Shown piece after piece: positions 55,271-64,000 of a stretch of 64,000 nucleotides of DNA. The position numbers and the translations under genes are program-made. How positions within the stretch are numbered: position 1 is the first letter of the stretch; every line of letters starts with the position of its first letter. Source of the stretch: Hyperoodon ampullatus (Eukaryota; Chordata; Mammalia; Artiodactyla; Ziphiidae); assembly GCA_949752795.1 (NCBI GenBank), contig OX457061.1, forward strand, positions 38,286,338 through 38,350,337. The letters run 5' to 3'. Under the pieces are notes generated by a model that was not told the origin of the DNA, made no database searches, and was given only the letters and a program-made list of their open reading frames with translations.

Positions 55271-56140
55271 TAAACTCTATACCAGAAGCACTAGTCATAA
55301 TTAAAGGGAACAAACAAAAATTCCAGTTTCTAGTTCTGCATATAAGGAGCTCCATCCTAATAACAAGTAAAAAGCTGGAGACTGAAAACTCAAAAGCTAT
55401 TCTTGGGTCCATAAGAGATGGGAGAACAAATTGTTGCCCTCAAGATTGGAGACTCAGACAGACGAATATATGAAGTCACAGTTTATGGGAGCAGAGACTC
55501 ATGAGCAGAAACTACCTTAGGAACCAGTGCTGGGGTAGGAAACACTGAATCATAATTGATGAATTGCTGGAGGCTCAGTGTGAACAACTTTGAGAGTTAA
55601 AAACTGCAGGAAGACCCAGTCTTAGGAGAGTCCCCACAATTTCATGAGATTTACCACCAGGAGCTTGACCAGGTTCTCATGGTAAATACTGGGGGAAAAT
55701 CTTGTGTTTCTGGCCCAGAGAGTGGGGGGAGGGGTGGAGGAGGAACCATTTCAAAATACACCAGAACATTCTGTTCTTAACAAGACCTGCCCTTAGAAGA
55801 AAGTAGTTAACCATAGCCTAACCTTCTGGGGTATTAACAAACAGTCTGACTGATCCAGGGGGAAGGGAAATAACCCTATTCCAACTCACTCTATTTATCC
55901 TGTCCTAGCTAAGGAGGAGAAAAAGACCTGAGAAACACTTGTGAACTTCATAGCAGAAGCATAGGCTTAGAAAAAGACTGAGACCTCATCATAAGACTAT
56001 AGAACTTCCCCCTACACCTTACCACTACATTATTAAAGGCCTATTTACAACAGTTCCTTTTACCCAGTATTTCACATCCAGCTATCAAGAAAAAATATTA
56101 AAGGGCATATTAAAAGGCAAAAATTAAAATTTGAAGAGAA
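55271..56140. other. Probable 5' UTR of an ancient L1 or unique spacer
   Basis: Directly precedes an ORF1 remnant on the same strand, so it may be the 5' UTR of that L1. I see no specific motif proving it. Confidence 0.4.
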
Positions 56141-56525
56141 AGAGCAAGCATTAAACCAGACATGGCAAGATGTTAGAATTATCAAACCAAGAATTTAAAA
56201 TCACTATGATTAATATGGCAAGGACTGTAGTGCATAAAGTAGACAGCATGCAAGAACAGATGGGCAATGTAAGCAAAGAGATGGAAGAACTAGAAAGAAA
56301 TGATAGAAGACCAAAAACACTGTAACAGCAACAAAGAATGCCTTTGATAGGCTTATTAGTAGACTGGACATGGCTGGAAAAGAATCTTTGAGCTTGATAA
56401 CATCTCAATCAGAAACATATAAAACAAAAATCAAAGAGAATAAAGACTGATGGGGGGAGAACAAAATATCCAAGGACAATGGAACAACAAAAGAAGTTGC
56501 AACATACATGTGGTGGAAATACTAG

Positions 56526-56534
56526 GAGAAGAAA

Positions 56535-56575
<41 letters not shown>

Positions 56576-56619
56576 GAGCAAGGGAAGGAGAGAGGGAGGA
56601 AGGAAGGAAGAAGAAGAAA
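56526..56619. repeat. GAAA/GGAA purine-rich microsatellite
   Basis: Uninterrupted purine tract of over 90 bases, mostly GAAA units (56526-56574) and then GGAA/GAGA units, lying inside an L1 ORF1 remnant. Confidence 0.95.
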
Positions 56620-58474
56620 TATTTGAAAAAATAATGACTAAGTATTTCCCCAAATTAATGTCAGGCACAAAACTACAGATCCAGGAAGTTCAGAGAACAC
56701 CAGGATAAATTCTAAAAACATTACACCCAGACATATCTTCAAACTAGAAAATCAAAGATAAAGAAAAAATCCTGAAGAAGCCAGAGGAAATATAACACAC
56801 CCCTATAGAAGAGCAAAGATAAGAATTACATATCATGAAAGAAAGAAGGGAGTGGAGTGAAATATTTACAGTGTTGAACCAACCCAGAATTCTGTACTCT
56901 GAAGTTATCCTTCAAAAGTGAAGGAGAAATAAAGACTTTCTCAGACAAACAAAAATTGAGAAAATTTGTTGCGAGTAGACCTACGTTGCAAGAAATATTA
57001 AAAGAAGTTCTCTAGAGAGAATGAAATTAAGTCAGAAGCTCAGATCTACACAAAGAAAGAAAGTGTTGAAGAAGAAATGTGAAGGTAAAATTAAATTTTT
57101 CATTTTTCTTATTCTTAATTGATCTGATAGACAAAAGTTTTTTCAAAATAATAATACCAACACAATGTATTTGATTATGTATGATTATATATCTTATGTA
57201 ATGTATAAACATACATAATGCTCATGTATATATGCTTATATATAAATGAAATGAATGGCAGCAATGATAAAAGGGACATGAGGGAAGAATTAGGATTATT
57301 GCTTTTATTACAAGGTACATGTGAAGTGGTGTAGTGTTATTTGAAAGTGGACCTGGATTAATTGTAAATGTATACTGCAAATTCCAGGGCAACCAGTAAA
57401 CAAACAAACAAAAAAGTAATTCTTTAAAAAGTGTAACTCACATACTAAAGAGAGAAAATAGAATCATATGAAATAAACTGTGAATGGAAGAAGAATAGTA
57501 TAAGACAAAAATACAAACAAAGAATGAGGGTGACAAAAAACAGTAACAAATATGGTAGATATTAATCTGATTATATCAATAATCACTTTAAATGTCAATG
57601 GTCTAAATGCACCAATTAAAACACAGAGATTGTCAGAGTGGATCAAAAAATAAGACCTAACTATATGGTGTTTATTTAAAGAAACCTACTTTAAATGTAA
57701 AGACACATGTAGATTAAAAGTAAATAGATGGAGAAAATGATAACAAAAGAAAGAGTAATCAAAAGAAAGCAGGAATAGCTATATGAATCTCAGAGCAAGG
57801 AAAGTTAACAGGAATTTTAAAAAATCATTTTGTAATGATAAAGGTATCCATTCTCCAAGAAGACATGCAACTTTTAATGTGTATGGACCTTACAACAGAG
57901 GCTTAAAGTACATGAAGCAGAAATTGATAGAACTGCAAGGAGAAATAGATGAATCTACTATCATAGTTGGAGACTTCAACATTCCTCTTACAGAAATGGA
58001 CTAATCCAGCAGGCAGAAAATCAGTAAGGATATTGCTGAACTCAACAGTACCATGAATCAACTAGTTGACACTTGTAAACTACTTCAACAACAGCAGAAT
58101 TCACATTCTTCTCAAATTCATGTGGAACATTCACCAATATAACCACATTCTGGGCCATAAAGTACATCTTAAAAAATTTAAAAGAATAGAAATTGTACAG
58201 TGTCTGCTCTCAGAACACAATGGATTAAACTAGAAGTCAATAACAGAAATATAACTGGAAAATCACCAAATACATGGAGATTAAACAACACAGTTCTAAA
58301 TACATGAGTCAAGGAAGAAATCTAAAGAAAAAAATTTTAAATATTTGGATGGAACTAAATAAAAATGAAAACAGAACTCATCAAATATGTGGAATGCAGT
58401 GAAAGTAGTGCTTAAAAGGAAATTTATAGCATTGAATGCATAGAACAGAAAAGAAAAAAAGATCTAGAAAGCAA

Positions 58475-58625
58475 TTTTTATTTTATTCATTTTTTTCTTC
58501 TTTTATTGAGATATATTGACATACAGCAATGTATAAATTTAAGGTATACAGCATAATGATTTGATTTGCATACATCATGAAGTGATTATTCCAAGTTTAG
58601 TTAACATTTATCATATAAGTACAAG
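58475..58625 (-). mobile_element. Antisense L1 3'-end fragment
   Basis: ttttattgagatatattgac followed by taaatttaaggtatacagca and aatgatttgatttgcatac: complement of a common L1 3' end (tail end at the left, T-rich), inserted in the older plus-strand L1. Confidence 0.7.
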
Positions 58626-59439
58626 TTAAAGAACTAGAACAAAAGAAAGCTCTAAAATCAATAACTTATCAGTTTAGGAAATAGAAAAAGAAGAGCAAAT
58701 GAAATCTAAAGTAAAGAGAAGAAAAGAAATAATGAACAGAACAGAAATCAGTGAAATAAAATAAACAAGTCCCAGTAGAGAAAATCAATGAAACAAAAAG
58801 CTGGTTCTTTGGAAAGATCAATAAAATCAATAAACCTCTAGCCAGGCTAAGGAAAAAAAAGAGAGAGAGAAGATACGAATTACTAATATCAGGAATGAAA
58901 AAGGAGACATTACTATGGATCCCAAGGACTTTAAAAGAACATTACGAACAACTATGTACCAATTCCTTGAAAGACCCAGTCTTCCAAATCTCACACAAGA
59001 AGAAATAAACAATCTGATTAGGCCTATATCTATTAAAGAAATTGAATAAATAATAACATTCCAAAAAAACCACCAGACTTAACTGGTGTATTCTAACAAA
59101 CATTTAAAGAAGAAATTGTACCAATTCTCTACAATCCTTTTCAGAAGATGGAAGCAAAGGGAATACTTCCTAACTCATTCTATGAGGCCAGCATTACCCC
59201 AATACCAAAAGCAGACTAAGACATTACAAGCAAGGAAAACTAAACACTAATATCTTTCATGAACATAGATGCAATATTTCTCAACAAAATAATAACATAT
59301 CAAATACAACAATGTATTTTAAAAATATACACGGGACCAAATGGGATTTATACCATACATGTAAGGTTGTTTCAACATGCAAAAATAAATTCATGAAACC
59401 GTCACATCAGCTGGCTATAGAAGAAAAATTCTATGATCA

Positions 59440-59580
59440 TATCATTTTGGACCTACACCAGGATTCTAAACTTAACTTAGAACTTTTCTTTGGACTCAGG
59501 ATCTTGGATATGGATTTAGACCTGACCTGGACATTGGAACTAGAATTTGAAAAGGGACCTACTCTTAGATCCAGATCTTG
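59440..59580. repeat. Quasi-hexameric G-rich stretch
   Basis: Loosely six-base periodic units such as ttggac, tcagga, atatgg, atttag, cctgga, cattgg. One frame reads alternating hydrophobic/acidic residues (LDMDLDLTWTLELEF), a by-product of the period. It adjoins the array at 59603. Confidence 0.6.
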
Positions 59581-59600
59581 AACCTCAAAACTTGAGGTTC
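59580..59600. repeat. Perfect short hairpin at array boundary
   Basis: Arms gaacctcaa (59580-59588) and ttgaggttc (59592-59600) are perfect complements around a three-base loop. Confidence 0.9.
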
Positions 59601-59602
59601 AG

Positions 59603-59782
59603 CTAACCCTAGCTCTATCCCTTGTCCTAGCCCTAGCAATAACCCTAATATTAACCTTAACTCTAACATTGGCATTAATCCTAGCCTTAGCTTTAGCCTC
59701 AGATCTAATCTTAACCATAATCATAGCTTTAACTTCAACCACAAACCTAACTCTAAGCCTAAGTCTAGCCCTAAGACTAATT
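59603..59782. repeat. Degenerate telomere-like hexamer array
   Basis: About 30 consecutive six-base units in unbroken phase, of the form (c/t)ta(a/g)c(c/t): ctaacc, ctagct, ctatcc, ctagcc, ataacc, ttaacc, ctaact and so on. Substitutions are many, but I found no indel. It resembles a decayed (CCCTAA)n interstitial telomere repeat. Confidence 0.8.
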
Positions 59783-59790
59783 GTAAATAT

Positions 59791-61285
59791 GTCACAATAA
59801 GCTGGTTAGAACTCAATGTGTGAGAAGGGACAAATTTTCCTTAAAAAAGAATTCCAAATAATGGGTGGATATTCCTTCCTCTAGGAGACAGAATTTAATT
59901 CCCTTCCCCTTATGTGTGGGCTAGACTTAGTGACTCACTTCCAGAGAGTATGGAAAGAGGAAAACAGCAACTTTACAGTGGAGAAACTTGGTTGGAGAAA
60001 GCTTAACAAAATGATCAAAGTTAACATCACAAGCAATGTCATGTTGTTATCATGTATTCCTCATATATGATTAAAAGGGGACTATACTTCTGTGAAATTC
60101 TTTCCCAAAGCCCATAACTCAAGTATAATTATAATAAAGTACCATACGAACCCACATTTAGGGACATTCTACAAAATACTTCATTAGTACTCTTCAAAGT
60201 GGAGTCTAAAGATCATGAGAAAAAAAGGAAAGACTGGAAAACTGTTACAGATCAGAGGAGATTAAAGAAATATGATGACTAAATACAATGTGGTGTACTG
60301 GATAGGATCCTGGAACAGAAAAAGGACATTAGTGGGAAAAGTGTGAAATCTGAATAAAATCTATACTTTACTTAACAATATTGCACCAATGTTAATTTCA
60401 TAGTTTTGATAAATGTACCATAGTTATGAAAGATGTTAACACTAGGGGTAACTGGGTAAAGGGAATACTCTGTACTATCTGTGCAACTTTTCTATGAATC
60501 TAAAATTATTCCCAAGAAATGTTAAGGGAATTATTAAGCTTTTATACCTATTAATTAATAACTGTATTAGAGAGTAATTACAGAGATCAAATTGGTGAAT
60601 AATAGCTCTTCCTTATAGATAAAATCCAAAACTAGAAACAATGATTGAATTACAAATTCACTGCTTTATAACTAATGGAATAGCGAGTTCAAGCAATATC
60701 ATTACTAGAAAGTTTGTTCGGGATCTGGATATTTGATTTGCTGGTCAAAAATGGGGAAATGCACTTTTACAATGAAGAAATCAGGCAGTAACTCCACCTG
60801 TGTCCAATAATCTTAACATCAATATTGGTAACATAATCAGCGTTTGCATTTTGTGATGCAATATAAAGTTCACAGAATCCCTCTAGTGCATTTTATTTTA
60901 ATGTTTAACTTCAATCTAAGCAAGAAGGCATCATTGAGGGCAGGGCACTGTTTTAGATTAAATGAGACTGAAGATGTGTACCAAATAAATGGAATGTATT
61001 ACATATACCTATATTAGATTCTTGTTTGAACAACAAGAAATAACTGTCAATAACATTCTTGGGACATTCATGGGGCATTGTAGACCAGATATTATATGAC
61101 ACTGGGGAATTATTATTAATTTTCTTGGGTGAATTACTGGTATGGTGGTTTATAGGAAAATTTCCCTATTCCTGTTTAGGGATGAGGCATGATATTAACC
61201 CCTCCACCCCAAAACACACACAAAGCTATATATAGAAAGAAATGGGAGGGTAATAAATAAACAGCAAATTTTTGACAAAGTTTAT
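59791..61285. other. Spacer with one L1 tail
   Basis: At about 60290-60515 an L1 3' end is recognisable on the plus strand (ggatcctggaacagaaaaag; aaatgtaccatagttatga; tactatctgtgcaacttttc). The rest is AT-rich with no gene seen. Confidence 0.6.
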
Positions 61286-61290
61286 CTAAG

Positions 61291-61502
61291 TCAGTGTTTC
61301 TTAACCTCAGCACTACTGACATTTTGGGCAGGATAATTCTTTGCCTAGGGGGTTGCCCTGTGCACTGCACAATATTTAGCAGCCTCTCTGGGCTCTACCC
61401 ACTAGATGCCAGGAGCACCCAACACAGTTGTGACAATAAAAAGTGTTTCCAGATCACCAAACGTTCCCTGAAGGCAAAATTGCCCTGGTTGAGAACCACT
61501 GA
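61291..61502. mobile_element. MER20-like hAT transposon
   Basis: Ends cagtgtttcttaacctcagc and ggttgagaaccactg are inverted termini. Body phrases gacattttgggcaggataat and ctacccactagatgccagga match MER20. Ancient and non-autonomous. Confidence 0.8.
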
Positions 61503-61644
61503 TTTAGATGGAGATTACTTAGGAATATTTTGCCATGTTTTTGAAACCTCTACAAATAAATGTTTACAAAAATTCATTCTTTGTCTCATTACTTTCTTTT
61601 AGTTCCCTTCCTATTCTTTTCTATATTTTCCTTAAGTTCTTTGG

Positions 61645-62090
61645 TAGCCTAAATAATGGCCTCCAAAGACCTCCATGTCCTAATCTCTAGAAGTAGTGAA
61701 TGTTATATGACAAAAGGGATTTTTCAGATGTGATTATATTAAGGAACTTGAGGGAGATTATACTTGAACTTCCAGGTGGACCCTAAATGTAATCACAAGT
61801 ATAATTATAAGAGGGAGGCAGAATGATATTTGGTTACACAATGATGTGATGACAGAAGGAAGAAGTTGGAATGAAGCAGGACACTGGAGTGATACAAGGA
61901 AAGGACCACTAGCTAAGAAAAATAGGTGACCTCTAAAAGCTGGAAAAGGCAAGAAAATGGATTCTTCCCTGAGGTCTTCAACACCTTGATTTTAGACCTC
62001 TCAAAGTGTAAGGGAATAAATTTCTGTTGTTTTAAACCACAAAGTTTGTGGTAATTTGTTATAGTGGCAATAGAGAACTAATATGGTCCC
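61645..62090 (+). repeat. LTR-like repeat (ERVL-MaLR type)
   Basis: taatggcctccaaagacctc, gggattttttcagatgtgat-like and tgttgttttaaaccacaaag followed by gtggtaatttgttatagtgg and tagagaactaatatg resemble a MaLR solo LTR, with an internal AATAAA near 62020. No viral gene is present. Exact subfamily uncertain. Confidence 0.6.
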
Positions 62091-62599
62091 CCAAACCAGG
62101 AGACATTGGGACAAAAGAGGCAATGGTGGAACCAAGAGTCAATGAGGCTGAGGTGTCAGGGGTTGAGGATCAACCAGGTCTGAGGAGGACATGTTGGATC
62201 CAGAGACTCCAGAGGTCCCCAAGCTGAGAAAGCAGGGTAGTGGTAAGGCTGGGGGTTGAGGGAACTATTTTCAGGGCTGTGGCAGGGAAAGTACAAAATG
62301 AGTCTGGATATTTCATGTGTGACAAAAAGTAAATAAATGCTCAAATAATGATGAAGACAACTAAAAAGAATGCAGAAGCCAGCTCAATATGGGGTTAACT
62401 GGCCAAAATATAGGAAAAAATTATTGTAAAAATAAATAAATGATAGTAATAGATTACAGACATTAAATCTAATAGGAATCCATGAGTCTATACTGATAAA
62501 AATAGATGGATAGATAAATAGGCAGAAAGGGAAATTTCATTGTTATAGTAGAATGATAACCAATAAAGAGAAGAAATGATGGTACTAGAAGATCACCAT

Positions 62600-62871
62600 T
62601 TGGCAACCATCTTAGGAGTGATTTATTCAAGTACTCTGTGTCTTTGTATCTCAAGTGAGTCTCTTGTAGATAGCATATAGCTGGATCAGGTGTCTTCATC
62701 AATTCTGCCAGTCTCTGGCTTTTGATTGGAAAGTTTAAACAATTCACATTTAAATTAATTACTGTTAAAGAGGGGCTTATTTCTGTCATATTGCCCCTTG
62801 TTTTCTATATGCCTTATAACCTTGGTCTCTCATTTCCTGCATTACTATTTTCCTTTGTGTTTAGTCTATTT
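62600..62871 (-). mobile_element. L1 ORF2 N-terminal fragment, antisense
   Basis: On the minus strand it encodes TVINLNVNCLNFPIKSQRLA and ICYLQETHLRYKD, the start of the L1 endonuclease. Short and isolated. Confidence 0.8.
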
Positions 62872-63060
62872 TTTAATTTTATTTATTTATTTTTATTTTT
62901 AATTGATTGATTTACAATGTTGTGTTTGTTACAGGTATACAGCAAAGTGAATCAGTAATATTCTTTTTCCTTATAATTTAGTTCAAAATACTGAGTATAG
63001 TTCCCTAGTCTATATTTTGTAGTGGAGTATTTAAATTTCTTTCTCATTTCCTTTTGTATA
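62872..63060 (-). mobile_element. L1 3' UTR fragment, antisense
   Basis: tgatttacaatgttgtgttt followed by acagcaaagtgaatcagtaa: complement of the cetartiodactyl L1 3' end with its tail at 62872. Severely 5'-truncated. Confidence 0.8.
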
Positions 63061-63064
63061 TATT

Positions 63065-64000
63065 ATTTTAAAAAGTTTTTTTGTTGAAGTATAGCTGATT
63101 TACAATGTTGTGCCAATCTCTGCTGTGCAGCAAAGTGACTCAATTATACACATACAGACATTCTTTCTTTATATTCTTTTCCATTATACTTTATCACAGG
63201 ATATTGAATATAGCTCCCTGTTCTATACATTAAGACCTTGTTGTTTATGCATTCAAAATATAATAGTTTGCATCTACCAACCCCAAACTCCCAGCCCATC
63301 CCTCTCCCTCCCACCCTCCCCATTGGCAACCACAAGTCTGTTCTCTATGTCTATGTGTCTGTTTCTGTTTTGTAGATAGGTTCATTTGTGCCATATTTTA
63401 GATTCCACATATAAGTGATATCATATGGTATTTATCTTTCTCTTTCTGACTTACTTCACTTAGTATGATAATCTCTAGTTGCATCCATGTTGCTGTGAAT
63501 GGCATTATTTCATTATTTTTTATGGCTGAATAGTATTCCATTGTATATATGTACTACATCTTCTTTATCCATTCATCTGTCAGTGGACATTTAGGTTGTT
63601 TCCATGTTTTGGCTGTTGTGAACAGTGCTGCTATGACCACAGGGGTGTGTGTATCTTTTTGAAATATAGTTTTGTCTGGGTGTATTCCAAGGAGTGGGAT
63701 TGCTGGCTTATATGGTAATTCTATTTTTAATTTTCTAAGGAACATCCATACTGTTTTCCATAGTGGCAGTACAAACTTGCATTCCCACCAACAGTGTAGG
63801 AGTGTTCCCTTTTCTTCACACTCTCTCCAGCATTTGTTATTTGTAGACTTTTTAAATGATGGCCATTCTGACTGGTATGAGGTGGTACCTCATTGTAGTT
63901 TTGATTTGCATTTCTCTAATAACTAGTGATGTTGAGCATCTTTTCATGTGCCTACTGGCCATCTGTATGTCTTCTTTGGAGAAATGTCTATTAAGGTCTT
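63065..64000 (-). mobile_element. L1 3' portion, antisense, cut by window end
   Basis: Complement of a cetartiodactyl L1 3' UTR and ORF2 C-terminus. The minus frame 63745-63554 encodes the typical ending [19 protein letters not shown] and TAKTWKQPKCPLTDEWIKKM. It continues past 64000. Confidence 0.85.

Larger units (their letters stand above)
56141..59400 (+). mobile_element. Ancient L1 with ORF1 and ORF2 remnants, plus strand
   Basis: ORF1 remnant at about 56150-57000: translated pieces VDSMQEQMGNVSKEMEELER, IFEKIMTKYFPKLMSGTKL and WSEIFTVLNQPRILYSE in shifting frames. ORF2 remnant from about 57560: ITLNVNGLNAPIKTQRLSEW, then FNVYGPYNRGLKYMKQKLIE and DESTIIVGDFNIPLTEMD (endonuclease), then RT-region phrases to about 59400. 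Many stops and frameshifts. A small antisense L1 3' piece is inserted at about 58475-58625. Confidence 0.75.

Noticed and set aside
59312..59581. 89-codon frame with alternating Leu and acidic residues
   Set aside because: The pattern follows from the six-base periodic repeat rather than from a protein. It starts inside an L1 remnant.
1..64000. CRISPR array, operon or prokaryotic system
   Set aside because: No regularly spaced identical repeats with unique spacers and no dense gene arrangement. The sequence is clearly mammalian nuclear DNA.

Overview
The window is mammalian nuclear DNA, almost certainly from a cetacean. The diagnostic signal is a set of about ten copies of a tRNA-derived SINE whose head carries polymerase III A- and B-box motifs (TGGCGCAGTGGT and GGTTCGNGCCC). 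This is the CHR-type SINE abundant in whales and dolphins. They are accompanied by cetartiodactyl-type L1 elements and older pan-mammalian repeats (MIR, L2, MER5A, MER20, Tigger, a MaLR-like LTR). There is no prokaryotic or viral gene organisation. Most open reading frames in the window are chance frames or pieces of retrotransposons.

Positions 1-27,180 hold the 3' two thirds of one spliced host gene on the + strand, MFSD14B (HIATL1), a major-facilitator-superfamily membrane protein. Nine coding exons (7053-7180, 8937-9051, 14470-14688, 16323-16436, 19599-19670, 21094-21206, 22699-22796, 24536-24678, 25402-25653) join in frame through GT-AG introns into 417 codons plus a TAA stop. The roughly 89 N-terminal residues expected from the family are upstream of the window or were not found. 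A 3' UTR of about 1.5 kb follows, with two AATAAA signals; the distal one (27152) is backed by a GU-rich downstream element. The introns hold five CHR SINEs, all antisense to the gene, a Tigger transposon, MIR/L2/MER5A relics and L1 tails.

Positions 27,200-64,000 are gene-poor and are built almost entirely of L1 fragments nested in each other and cut by SINEs. Two relatively young L1s lie head to head. One is a full-length-like but dead minus-strand copy (30,187-37,180). The other is a plus-strand copy (40,038-43,408) that keeps its 5' UTR, most of ORF1 and part of the ORF2 endonuclease, but stops abruptly without an A tail. An older plus-strand L1 (46,215-51,368) is split by a processed pseudogene of TOMM20, the mitochondrial import receptor, and by a SINE. 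Further L1 copies occupy 52,190-59,400 and 62,600-64,000.

The oddest non-gene structure is a strictly six-base-periodic, degenerate (CTAACC)-like array at 59,603-59,782. It is bordered by a perfect hairpin and by a second, G-rich quasi-hexameric stretch. I found no new gene system. The main points of interest are the retrotransposition products with unusual ends, the telomere-like array and the substitutions in MFSD14B.
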